Shown here: positions 1 to 8,765 of the stretch, in pieces
Layout of the letters: each line of letters starts with the position of its first letter
How positions within the stretch are numbered: position 1 is the stretch's first letter
Assembly: GCA_002238555.1 (NCBI GenBank)
Contig: MPMO01000024.1
Location: forward strand, 1 to 63,513
Origin: Caldilineaceae bacterium bin34
GTDB lineage: Bacteria > Chloroflexota > Anaerolineae > Caldilineales > Caldilineaceae
Length of the DNA stretch: 63,513 nt
Direction: 5' to 3'
Made by a program: the position numbers and the translations under genes
Notes under the pieces: generated by a model
The model's database searches: none
The model's input: only the letters and a program-made list of their open reading frames with translations
Told to the model about the DNA's origin: nothing

Positions 1-1036
1 GAGGGGTGCGCAGCCGTGCGGGGGACCGGCCCAGGGCGGCGGCTTCCTCCCGGCGCGTGCCGTAGGCGACCGCCAGCAGGCTGGCCACGGCCAGCACCAG
101 CCAGTGCCGCCCCGCGCGCACCGGGTCGGTGCGACGCGTGCGTTGCCACTGCCAGCCGGCGCGCTTGAGCCCCCGGAAGCCCTGCTCAATCCAGTCCCGG
201 CAGGCATAGAGGGTCGCGTCCGTGCGCTTGGGCGGCGTGTCCGTCAACAAGACCCAGGGCTGTTCATGCCCCGCCCCGTGGAGCACCACCAGCGTGCCTT
301 GCAGGGGGCTGTGGCGGGGTGAGGCCACCCCGCGGCCCACCCACAGCGTGCCCTCGCCCGCACCCCAGGCCGCGGCCGGACGGGCCTCGAGCCGCCCGTC
401 CGGCTGAAAGGTCAGGTCGGGGTCGCAGCGCAGGCAGGGATGCCAGCCCAACGCCCGGATGTGGCGCCGGAGCCGGGGGCTGTACAACCCCCGGTCGCAC
501 AGCACAGGGACTGCCATCCCCGTCGGCACCGCCGGGGCCAGGAGCCCCGGCAGACGGCACAGGCTGGCCATCCAGGAGCGCGACGCCTGCGCAGGCACCA
601 GACGCCAGGCCACCGGCAGGGCCGTCCGGTTGAGGACCACGCTGACCGTCAGGGCCACCAGTCGGTCCGCCTGGTGGGTGGGGTCCACGGCCAGCACCAG
701 GGGCGGCGGCGCTTCCTGTCCCGGCGGCACCCGCCAGGACAGGACCCAGGCCAGCAGTGGGGCAAAGCAGGTCTCCACGTCCAGTTCCTGGGCCGCGCCC
801 CAGGCCTCCTGCCGCTCCGCGTCGTCCTTCCGCGCGTCGCACAGCCGGCGGCGCAGCGTGTGGACGTTGCCCCCGCGGGCCGCCCGCGCGGCCGCCACCC
901 GGTCCAGGCAGCCGTTCCCGGCCAGCAGCGTGCCCTGCAGCCACAGGGCCAGGCTGTCCGCCAGCGGTCCCGGCGGCAGCGGCAAATGGGTGTGCAGCCA
1001 CGGATGGATCCTGTACCATGACCGGCACCGACGCAT
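1..1036 (-). CDS. DDE transposase, IS4-like (partial, runs off left edge)
   Basis: Reading the minus strand from an ATG at 1036 gives about 345 residues with no stop before the window edge. I translated most of this frame by hand and found it intact. A central segment reads VLAVDPTHQADRLVAL and supplies a candidate first catalytic Asp. It is followed by VVLNRTALPVAWRLVPA and later VLCDRGLYS, which supplies a candidate second Asp. Near the end comes RDWIEQGFRGLKRAGW, a typical Glu-bearing C-terminal helix of IS4-superfamily DDE transposases. The enzyme would cut and rejoin IS ends. I could not place the terminal inverted repeats because one end is outside the window. The much longer open frame overlapping it is a low-complexity shadow. 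Confidence 0.75.
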   Translation of the reverse strand, partial: MRRCRSWYRIHPWLHTHLPLPPGPLADSLALWLQGTLLAGNGCLDRVAAARAARGGNVHTLRRRLCDARKDDAERQEAWGAAQELDVETCFAPLLAWVLSWRVPPGQEAPPPLVLAVDPTHQADRLVALTVSVVLNRTALPVAWRLVPAQASRSWMASLCRLPGLLAPAVPTGMAVPVLCDRGLYSPRLRRHIRALGWHPCLRCDPDLTFQPDGRLEARPAAAWGAGEGTLWVGRGVASPRHSPLQGTLVVLHGAGHEQPWVLLTDTPPKRTDATLYACRDWIEQGFRGLKRAGWQWQRTRRTDPVRAGRHWLVLAVASLLAVAYGTRREEAAALGRSPARLRTP

Positions 1037-1165
1037 GACAGTCCTCGCAGGTGGGGTGGTTGGGTAACATCGCCACTCTACCCGAGGACGACCATGCGTC
1101 GGACTTCCGGCCATGGCCGCACAAAGTGCCCCGGCACGGCAGGACCGCAACGTCACATATACCTG

Positions 1166-1969
1166 TCAAGGGCGGTGGGTGGAGGCGGGCACGGCGGGAT
1201 CCCGCTGGCTGCGCACCAGGTCGTTCCAGCCTTCCACGAGGTGCCACAGCAGAGCCTGCACCTCCGGCTGCAGGCGCACGCGGCCCTGCCTCACCGCGGC
1301 CCAGAGGTTCAGCAGGACCGGCCCCGCCTCCGGCGGCCGTTCCCGTGTCAGCCGCTGCAGGATCGGCAGCCGCACCCGGTCCCGGTGGGCCGGACCGTCG
1401 TCGTCGGATGCGGCGGATGTGCCGTCCCACGGTGCGCTGCCTGTGCACGGCGCACGGTTGCCGGTCCAGGCCGGAGGCCCGCAGGGCCGGGCCGTACGCC
1501 GGGGCGTCGTCGGTCGTCACGCCCCGCACACCCCGTTCCGCCAGGACCGTGAACCCGTCATTCCAGTCGCAGCCGGGACCGCTCAGGCGCAGGTCCAGCC
1601 GTGCCCCCTGCGGGTCGGGTTCCCGACCGGGGGCCACGGCCTGCACGTCCCGCCACAGGGTGGCGGCGCCCACCCCGCAACCCAACAGGGCCAGGATGCG
1701 GGCGAGGCCCCGGAAACGGACGCTGTGCACGTACAGATCGGCCACCAGCTCACGGCAGGTCTGCGGGCGCTGGCGGGAGGTCACGCCGGGGGGCAGGGGC
1801 GAGGCACGGCCGAGGCAGGCCTGGCACTGCCAGCGCTGGACGTCCAGGGCGCCCAGCACGACCAGGTGACGGGATAGGTGCCGTTGCGGCGCCCGTGCCT
1901 GGCGCCGCAATGGGGGCAGGGGCCCGGAGCCTCGGGCAACGCCCGTTGGCGTTCGGGGTCGGCGGGCAT
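1166..1969 (-). pseudogene. Transposase with N-terminal zinc finger, frameshifted
   Basis: Three minus-strand frames together give one transposase. The first starts at ATG 1969 with a CPHCGARHGRRNG zinc-binding motif. The second carries the partner QCQAC pair and a DDE-like core (VRGVTTDDAPAYGPALRASG, then CAVHRQRTVGRHIRRI). The third, below about 1400, carries the C-terminal helix (LLNLWAAVRQG...HLVEGWNDLV). At least two frameshifts, near 1870 and 1400-1440, separate them, so no complete protein is made. The family is not certain. The two-pair zinc finger followed by a DDE domain fits several IS families. It lies directly upstream of the neighbouring IS4-like gene on the same strand, so the two elements may be nested. 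Confidence 0.65.
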
Positions 1970-2374
1970 TAGGATGAAGTCCACGGCGAGGGGTCCTGTT
2001 GGTTTGGGTTGGACAAAACCAAGTGTAGGGGCCCCTCGTCCCTTGCCGAACCCGCCACCAATATCAACGAGATTGAAACAGTACCCTGCCGCGAGGGTCT
2101 GGCCGGATCCAATGCAACAAAGATTATAAATAGCGCCTTGGGTTACAAATCGAAAACCGCTTGGGATCGGGTACAATCAGCTTGGCTTTGCAAGGGATAC
2201 TTCCCGGTCCGCCTTGGGTGGATGCACCGTGTCTGCTGTGCCATGGGGAGGTGCTTGGCATTGCGGCAACAGTACCCTTGGCACTGGATTGGCACTATCA
2301 CGGACACCCAACCCAACCCCCGCACCGGCGATGCCGCATGGAGGGAACGGGCCTGTGCGAACGGAGGTTGAGAG
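1970..2374. other. Intergenic, no gene seen
   Basis: No convincing reading frame. The stretch separates transposon debris from the following sensor-regulator gene. It contains a TACAAT hexamer at 2172-2177 that could be a -10 element about 200 bases upstream of the next start, without a recognisable -35. GGAGG at about 2362 is the ribosome binding site of the next gene. Confidence 0.4.
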
Positions 2375-4195
2375 TTGACCCCCAGCAACGAGGCGTACGA
2401 TGGCACGGAGGCCCAGCAGGACCTGGATGCCCTGCTCAACACTGTCCCTGTGGGGGTGGTGGTCTTCGACGTGGCTACGGGGAGCCCCCGGTACTTCAAC
2501 CGGGAGATGCTCCGCATCGCCAATAGCTTGGCCGATTCGGACCAGTCGCCGGAGTCCGTGCTGGAGGTGTTGACCTTCCGTCGGTCGGACGGGCGGGAGA
2601 CGTCGCTGTCGGAGTTTCCCTTGGCCCAGGCCCTGGCCGCGGGCGAGACGGTGCGGGCCGAGGAGATCGTCCTGCGGGTGCCTGACGGGCGCCGGATTAC
2701 GACCCTGGTCAATGCTACCCCCGTTTCGGCGGCAGAGGGCGGCGTGGCGACCATGGTGGTGACAATGCAGGATATGACACCCTTGGAGGACCTGGCCCGG
2801 CAACGGGCCGAGTTCGTAGCCTTGGTGGGTCGGGAGTTGCGCGCACCGGTGACATCGATCAAGGGGGCCGCCGCCGCGGCGCTGCGGGCCGATGACATGC
2901 GGGATCCGGGCGAGACGACCCAGTTGTTCCACATCATCGACAACCAGGCCGATCGCATGCTGGATCTGATCAGCGACCTGACCGATGCGGCCCGCTTGGA
3001 CGCCGGCGTCCTGTTGGTGTCCCCCGAACCTTCGGATGTGGGCATACTGGTGGAACAAGCCCGTGCCGCCTTTCTCAGCACTGGGGGCCGTAACCACGTC
3101 CGTCTCGACCTGCCCCCGGATCTGCCGCGGGTGATGGCGGACTCGCGGCGCATCGTGCAGGTGCTGGGCAATCTCATGTCCAATGCGGAACGACGTTCCC
3201 CAGAGTCCGCCGCTATACGGGTGGGCGCCGCGGCAGAGGGTCTTGAAGTGGCCATCTCCGTCACCGCCGCGGGCGTGGAAGTGCCCCCTGAACATCTGCG
3301 GCACCTGTTCCGGAAGTTCGGCGACCCGAAGGACGGCGGCCGGTTGGGGCGGGGCACCGGGTTGGACCTGGCCATTTGCCGGGGTGTGGTGGAGTCCCAC
3401 GGGGGCCGCATCCGGGTCGATAGCGGCCCCAATCAGGGCATCCGGTTCACCTTTACCCTACCGGTGGAAGTGGCGGTCCATTCCCCGGTGCCCAGCCGGC
3501 GGCCGCGCGTGCTGGTGGTGGATGCCAACCCGGCGCACCTGCACCAGGTCCGCCGCGACCTCACCGACACGGGTTATGCGGTGACCGCGGTCGGCGAGCC
3601 GGAGCAGGCCCTGCTCCTGTTGGCGGAACAGCGACCCCAACTGGTGCTGATGAGCCTGGCGCTGCCCGGCATCGATGCCGGTACGTTTGTGCAGACCCTC
3701 CTGGGGGTGGCAGACGTGCCGGTTCTCTGTCTATCCGACGCAGGGCGCGACCAGGACATTGCGCGGGCCTTCGAGATGGGAGCCGACGACTACCTGGTTC
3801 GGCCCTACTCACCCTCGGAATTGGCAGCCCGGATGCGGGCTGCCTTGGTCCGACGAGCCGCGGTCCGACCGAACGAGCCGTCGGAACCCTACATCAGGGG
3901 GGCACTGACCATTGACTTCGCCCGGCGGCTGGTCACGATGGATGGCCAGCCGCTGCCGCTGACCGCTACCGAATACGGCCTGCTGGCTGAACTGGCCACC
4001 CACGCCGGCTCCGCACTTACCTACGAACATCTGTTGCAGCGGGTGTGGGGCTGGAACAACCCGGGCAACCCCTACGTGGTCCGCACCCACCTGATGCGGC
4101 TGCGGCGCAAGCTGGGAGAGGACGGACACAACCCCGCCTACATCCTCGCCGTGCCCCGCGTGGGGTACCGCATGGTTCTTCCCGGACAGGGGTAG
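2375..4195 (+). CDS. PAS-kinase-receiver-winged helix fusion with degenerate phosphorelay
   Basis: 606 residues from a TTG start preceded by GGAGG. Residues about 15-135 resemble a PAS sensor. About 143-212 resemble a HisKA dimerisation helix pair. About 245-363 are a HATPase domain with N-box NLMSNA and G2 box GTGLDLAI. About 377-492 are a receiver, and about 505-604 an OmpR-type winged helix ending VPRVGYRM. Key residues are missing. The H-box reads VGRELRAP, so Arg153 stands where His should be. The G1 box DxGxG is replaced by TAAGVEV. The receiver Asp is Ser427 (LVLMSLALPG) and the conserved Lys is Arg476. D383 is kept. It is probably a DNA-binding regulator controlled by ligand or nucleotide binding, or by partners, rather than by phosphotransfer. 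The target is unknown. It is cytoplasmic, with no membrane segment. Confidence 0.8.
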   Translation: MTPSNEAYDGTEAQQDLDALLNTVPVGVVVFDVATGSPRYFNREMLRIANSLADSDQSPESVLEVLTFRRSDGRETSLSEFPLAQALAAGETVRAEEIVLRVPDGRRITTLVNATPVSAAEGGVATMVVTMQDMTPLEDLARQRAEFVALVGRELRAPVTSIKGAAAAALRADDMRDPGETTQLFHIIDNQADRMLDLISDLTDAARLDAGVLLVSPEPSDVGILVEQARAAFLSTGGRNHVRLDLPPDLPRVMADSRRIVQVLGNLMSNAERRSPESAAIRVGAAAEGLEVAISVTAAGVEVPPEHLRHLFRKFGDPKDGGRLGRGTGLDLAICRGVVESHGGRIRVDSGPNQGIRFTFTLPVEVAVHSPVPSRRPRVLVVDANPAHLHQVRRDLTDTGYAVTAVGEPEQALLLLAEQRPQLVLMSLALPGIDAGTFVQTLLGVADVPVLCLSDAGRDQDIARAFEMGADDYLVRPYSPSELAARMRAALVRRAAVRPNEPSEPYIRGALTIDFARRLVTMDGQPLPLTATEYGLLAELATHAGSALTYEHLLQRVWGWNNPGNPYVVRTHLMRLRRKLGEDGHNPAYILAVPRVGYRMVLPGQG

Positions 4196-4229
4196 GCCCC
4201 AATCCGCATTTTGGGTTGGGGCAGTGGGT

Positions 4230-4660
4230 GGAGCCACCCGCTGCAACTCCCAGGGCGGAGCCGATCACGGGAGGGGCTGCATCCCCAGACCCGCGTACGC
4301 TCTGGCCGTTGGTCAGTGCAAAGGCGCCCTGCACCCCGTCCCGAAAGCCCTCCTCGAACTGGGCTGCAACCAGCCGGGCAAAGTCCCGCTCCAGCGTGTC
4401 GTGCGAGGGGATTCCATGGGGCCGTCCGGGAAGGTGTGCAGCCAGGCCTCGTCGAGTTGGCCCAAGATGACTATGGCCACGCAACGGTCGGCACCGCAGA
4501 GGACCCCGGCACGAACAACCCCAGGATGTCCGTCAGGTTGTACCGTTTGGTCCAGTCGAACCGTGGCTCCCCGGGGGGCCACGGGCCTCGACCAGGGACG
4601 AGTACATCCGGCCGTCTATGAGGGGGACGCCGCGGGCTGGATTCGGAACTTGCCATTGTA
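4230..4660 (-). pseudogene. ISAs1-family transposase remnant
   Basis: Three overlapping minus-strand frames give pieces of the N-terminal part of an ISAs1 (H-repeat) transposase: DWTKRYNLTDILGLFVPG, then LCGADRCVAIVILGQLDEAW, then HGIPSHDTLERDFARLVAAQFEEGF. The last matches the GIPSHDT(F/L) signature of that family. Two frameshifts and loss of the catalytic part make it a relic. An ATTGTA (TACAAT on the minus strand) just upstream, near 4656, may be its old promoter. Confidence 0.65.
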
Positions 4661-5337
4661 GGCGTGGGCCAACCCTTATGGTCAGCCCACCCAAATTAGA
4701 TGCAATCGACTTGCAGAACGGCAACGATGCCCTCCCGGTCGCGGCCGTGCGGCACGAGATCGACTACTGTGACGATGTTGGTCCCTAGGGGCTGGTGGCG
4801 GACAATGGCGCTGTTGCCAACGACCATCATGACGACCTCTCCGGCGCTCCGCACCGCGGGCCTCAGGCCGCCGGTCGGGACGTCAGCCCAGGAAACCCGT
4901 AGCTCATTCTTCAGGCCGCGCGCGGCCGTCAGTCCCCGGGACCGCTTCAGGCGCCGGAGCAGACGCCGTGGTCCGGGCGTGCGGCCGGTCGTCCCCTGCG
5001 GGAACCCCCAGAGCCGGCGCGTGAACGTCCTGGCCGCACCTGGGGCCCACACGCACGTGCCCTCCGGCCAGGTCGCGTTCATCCCGCGCGGATATTCCTT
5101 TCTGTTATCGTTAAAACGAGGTAGCGGAGCCCCGTCGTCCGTTCGGGGCTCGGACCAGAATCAACCAAACTGAATCGGTGCCTTGGTCCGTGTGACCTGT
5201 CCGGTACGGCGGGACTATATAATTGATGTGCCTCTGGCGCACTCGGATTCAAGATGCCGTAATCCCACACTAGTGTTTGGCGTCGGCGATCCGGCTGCGA
5301 CCCCTGAAGCACACGCGGACAAACGGAAAAGCATTCG
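4661..5337. other. Intergenic, no gene recognised; one stem-loop
   Basis: Open minus-strand frames exist but none resembles a known protein, and composition does not favour them. At 5127-5151 an 8-bp inverted repeat (GAGCCCCG / CGGGGCTC, 9-base loop) lies about 190 bases upstream of the beta-propeller gene. It could be the end of the decayed element or part of the leader. Confidence 0.35.
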
Positions 5338-6828
5338 ATGAACCACCGCGACCGACGCCTGCCGGCCACCGCCCTCCGTGGGGTCCTTGCCTGGCTGCTG
5401 GCCGTGGTATTGCTGCCGGTTGGGGCCGCGCCATTGTTGGCCCAAGATGAAGCACCGTCCGGCATTCCGTCCGAAAACGCTCCGATTTCAATTTCCGTCG
5501 CGCCGAACGACGGCGCGCGCATAACGGTTGGCACCATCAATGCGCCTGGCGACAGCGGCGTGTTCACCAGCCAGGACGGCGGCGTCACTTGGGTGCAGGC
5601 CCGCGGTATTCCGTCCGGCCTGAGTTTCGCCGCGGTGGAGCACGATGCCGTCAATCCCACGATCATTTACGTGGGCGATGCAGTGCAGGGTCTCCTGTTC
5701 AGAAGCCAGGATGGAGGAACCAGCTTTGCCGAGCTGACCGGTTTTCAGGACTGGCTGAGCGTTGGCAGTGGAGTAGGGGTCCTGTATTCGCAGGAGGCCA
5801 ACGGCTTCGCGGTTCTTCACGCAGGCACTCGCTCCGACGGTGTTCTCACGAGCTATGACAACGGCGAATCCTGGATCATCAATGCCATTGGCCTGCCGCT
5901 GGAACCTGCCGGCGCCCAAACGGCGCGCCGGGTGCGGGCCATCAGGGCGTTCGGGGACGATCTCTACGTCGGGACCCACGACGGGGTCTATCGCCAGCGC
6001 GCCGGCAGCGACGCGTGGGAGCGAGCTCCCTTCTTCGAACCCGGCGAGGTTATTCGAACCCTGGCGGTCTACAGGGATCGGTTGTATGCCGGCCTGGTCG
6101 GGGCTGGCATGTTCCGCACCGCGGACGGCGATGCCTGGGAACGGGTTCCGGATTTTCCGGACATCGCGACCGTCTTTGGCCTGACCGCTTCCGATCAGTT
6201 GATGACCGCCGCCACCGGAGTCGGCATATGGACCGGCAACGGCGACCAGTGGCTCAAGTCGCAGGTGAACGGGGGCAACTGGTCCGAGCAGACCTGGTCC
6301 ATGGATGCGGGCCCGAACGGCCAGAATGTCTACATCGTCACGGACACCGACTGGGTTGTCCGTTCGGTTGATCTGGGTTTTTCCTTCGAAACCTGGGGTT
6401 CGTACACGGAGCTGGCACCCCAGCCGCTGTTGCCCGTCTCCCTGCCTGTCGCGGTTCCCGTTGAAGCCGATGCTGCTCCCGTCCAGGAGGCGACGGAGAC
6501 TTCGGCCCAGGAGTCCGATCAGGCACCCGCCGAGGCCGAAGCGCCCGAAGCCGAAGCTCCGGCACCGGTGGCGGAATCCGAAACACCGGCTGAACCAACC
6601 CCTGTTCCCGATGAAGCCGAACCCGCCGTACCGCAACCCACACCGCAGCCCGTGGTGCCATCCGGGTTCCAGCCCACGTTCCTTTCGGGATTGGATTTGC
6701 CGGACGTGGAGCTGCCTTTCCTCGGGCCTGTCTCACTCTTGGTGTTTGCCGCGGCGGTGATCCTGGTGCTCCTCATCATTGTGGGCATCGTGTCCGTGTT
6801 CCGCTCCCCCGAGGACGACGGCGAGTAG
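5338..6828 (+). CDS. Exported, membrane-anchored beta-propeller protein (BNR/Ycf48-like repeats)
   Basis: 496 residues. An N-terminal signal peptide (about 1-36: Arg-rich start, hydrophobic core, cut near LLAQ-DE) is followed by a beta-propeller of about 330 residues. Its blades carry the BNR/sortilin-like pattern FTSQDGGVTW, FRSQDGGTSF, LTSYDNGESW and MFRTADGDAW. Residues about 375-445 are a Pro/Glu/Ala-rich spacer. Residues about 465-488 form a single membrane helix (LVFAAAVILVLLIIVGIVSVF) with a short acidic cytoplasmic tail. The likely layout is a propeller held outside the membrane on a flexible stalk. The ligand is unknown. Such propellers are used for assembly or binding of extracellular partners. 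It is followed closely by the MurE-like gene, so they may be co-transcribed. Confidence 0.75.
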   Translation: MNHRDRRLPATALRGVLAWLLAVVLLPVGAAPLLAQDEAPSGIPSENAPISISVAPNDGARITVGTINAPGDSGVFTSQDGGVTWVQARGIPSGLSFAAVEHDAVNPTIIYVGDAVQGLLFRSQDGGTSFAELTGFQDWLSVGSGVGVLYSQEANGFAVLHAGTRSDGVLTSYDNGESWIINAIGLPLEPAGAQTARRVRAIRAFGDDLYVGTHDGVYRQRAGSDAWERAPFFEPGEVIRTLAVYRDRLYAGLVGAGMFRTADGDAWERVPDFPDIATVFGLTASDQLMTAATGVGIWTGNGDQWLKSQVNGGNWSEQTWSMDAGPNGQNVYIVTDTDWVVRSVDLGFSFETWGSYTELAPQPLLPVSLPVAVPVEADAAPVQEATETSAQESDQAPAEAEAPEAEAPAPVAESETPAEPTPVPDEAEPAVPQPTPQPVVPSGFQPTFLSGLDLPDVELPFLGPVSLLVFAAAVILVLLIIVGIVSVFRSPEDDGE

Positions 6829-6840
6829 CTACGTTGATTG

Positions 6841-8523
6841 ATGCCGCCCGGGACTGCAACCTGGACTGACCTGCAGCGGTTCCTGCAGGTTCGCGACAAT
6901 CTACAGCTTGCCACCGCACCTCCGGCCGACGCGCGCCCCCTCGGACCTGTTCGCTGGGACAGCCGGGAAGTGGATGCAGGTGATGTCTTCATTGCCAAGG
7001 CGGGTTTGGAGGCGGATGGCCACCTGTACGTTCCCGATGCGATTGCCGCCGGCGCCGAGCTGGTCCTGGGCACGGAGCCTCAAGCCGTGGTTGAAGCCCG
7101 GTGTGCCGGAAGCGGCCTGGTACTGCCGGCCTACCTTCGCGTGAAGGACAGCGAACGCGCGTTTGCCCAGGCTTCCGCTCTCTGGTTTGGATTCCCGGCC
7201 CGTCGGTTGACAACCGTGGGAATCACGGGGACCGATGGCAAGACAACGACGGTGGGTCTGTTGACCAGCATTCTGGAAGCCGCGTATCGGAGTAGCGGCG
7301 CGGATGGTGGTTTCCAGGCCGGTGCCGTGTCCACTCTGGGTTTTGTGGAAGGGGGGCGGGTGGCCGATTCCGGTCTCCACGTTACGACCCCGGATGCCTG
7401 GAACGTACAGGCCGCACTGGATCGTATGAGCGGCCACGGTTGCCGAATCGCCATACTCGAATGCACCAGCCACGGCCTGGCACAGCACAGGACGGACGAA
7501 ATCGACCTGAACCTGGCCGGTTTCACCAACATTACCCATGAGCATCTTGACTACCACGGTACCTTTGAGGCCTACGTGGGAGCCAAGTGTTCAATATTGG
7601 ACTTGCTGACAGACCGACCCGACCAGACGGCTGCCGTGATATTCAATGCCGACGATCCCGTTAGCCGCCAGGCTGTTCCGGACAAGCTGTACGCCATCGG
7701 CCGCGATGGCTCCGATGCGGACACCTACAGCCAACGCAACGGAACCCATGCCACGTGGATGGGCCTGGAGTCCGAAGTTCGTCCCGGCGGGATGTTCGTC
7801 CGGGCCCGCGGGCCCGGGAACTGGACCGGTGCCCTGCAGGCCGCGCTCGTCGGGGAGTTCAATATCTCCAACATGCTGTTGGCCACCGCCCTGGGACATC
7901 GCCTGGGGTGTCCCATGAGCGCGATCGAGAAAGGGATTGGCGGGTACCCGGGGACACCGGGCCGCATGGAACCCGTGGATGTCGGCCAGGAATTCCGGGC
8001 CTTTGTCGATTTCGCCCACACGCCCGGCAGCATGGAAGCCGCCCTGTCCTCCCTGCGCAAAATCCTTACTGCCGAGGCCCGAGGAGGCCGGTTGATTGCT
8101 GCCTTTGGCTGCGCGGGCCTGCGGGACCGGCGCAAGCGCGGCCTGATGGGGGCGGCCGCCGGCCGGTGGGCCGACCATGTGGTGATCACTGCCGAGGATC
8201 CGCGTACGGAGGATCTCCGGTCCATCTGTAGCGAGATCGAGCAGGGGGTGGCATCGGTGGCCCGGCCCGTGGCCTGGGACGTGGTGTTGGACCGGGCGGA
8301 GGCACTCGAGCACGCGGTGGCGCTGGCCCGGCCCCAGGACATTGTGGTGGCGTGCGGCAAGGGGCATGAACAGAGCATGTGCTTTGAAACCACGGAGTAT
8401 CCCTGGAGTGACCGTCTGGCCCTCAGACTGGCGCTGAAACGGTTGTTGGGTATCGCGGTGGATCCCCGCGCTTCGATCTATCGTTTGCCAACCGGGAAGG
8501 GAACGGAAGCGGCTTCCACTTGA
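6841..8523 (+). CDS. murE: Mur ligase, MurE-like (UDP-MurNAc-tripeptide synthetase)
   Basis: About 560 residues from ATG 6841 (a TTG three bases earlier is also possible). The Mur-ligase ATP loop GTDGKTTTVG lies near residue 130. It is followed by the ECTSHGL and HLDYHGT motifs of the central domain, and the C-terminal ligase domain carries AFGCAGLRDRRKR and CGKGHEQ. These are classic MurE landmarks. The cytoplasmic enzyme adds the third amino acid to UDP-MurNAc-dipeptide in peptidoglycan synthesis. The specificity loop reads TAEDPRTEDL where diaminopimelate enzymes usually have DNPR. The Arg is kept, so DAP is the simplest guess, but the changed position leaves room for another substrate. 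No other mur gene is nearby. The gene sits 12 bases after the propeller gene, so it may be a paralogue with an envelope-related special role. Confidence 0.85.
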   Translation: MPPGTATWTDLQRFLQVRDNLQLATAPPADARPLGPVRWDSREVDAGDVFIAKAGLEADGHLYVPDAIAAGAELVLGTEPQAVVEARCAGSGLVLPAYLRVKDSERAFAQASALWFGFPARRLTTVGITGTDGKTTTVGLLTSILEAAYRSSGADGGFQAGAVSTLGFVEGGRVADSGLHVTTPDAWNVQAALDRMSGHGCRIAILECTSHGLAQHRTDEIDLNLAGFTNITHEHLDYHGTFEAYVGAKCSILDLLTDRPDQTAAVIFNADDPVSRQAVPDKLYAIGRDGSDADTYSQRNGTHATWMGLESEVRPGGMFVRARGPGNWTGALQAALVGEFNISNMLLATALGHRLGCPMSAIEKGIGGYPGTPGRMEPVDVGQEFRAFVDFAHTPGSMEAALSSLRKILTAEARGGRLIAAFGCAGLRDRRKRGLMGAAAGRWADHVVITAEDPRTEDLRSICSEIEQGVASVARPVAWDVVLDRAEALEHAVALARPQDIVVACGKGHEQSMCFETTEYPWSDRLALRLALKRLLGIAVDPRASIYRLPTGKGTEAAST

Positions 8524-8561
8524 TGTTCGTGAGCCATGTTTTGCAGGCGTGTGGAAGGTGC

Positions 8562-8579
8562 GTCCGCAGGCCTGCGGAC
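8562..8579. repeat. Perfect 18-bp palindrome after the MurE-like gene
   Basis: GTCCGCAGGCCTGCGGAC is its own reverse complement. It lies 38 bases after the stop codon. No T-run follows, so it is not a classic terminator. It may stabilise the 3' end or bind a dimeric protein. Confidence 0.6.
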
Positions 8580-8765
8580 CGGCCGGATCGGATCGGGCGG
8601 TACCCGTTTGCTGTGCTACAATCCGCGTATTGCGCGTGAGGGCAACAGGCGTTGATTCCAGGCGGAAAACAACCCGTTTTTGATTTGGATTCCGAGTACT
8701 GCGCCCCTCTTGACGCCCACCGGTTTGGCGCTTGAATGCAACTGCGCTTGGGGAGACGACTTCTG

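Noticed and set aside
264..1910. 548-residue open frame on the minus strand
   Set aside because: Only its first 200 residues are transposase-like. The rest is Gly/Ala/Pro-rich shadow of the IS4-like transposase, which is read in another frame.
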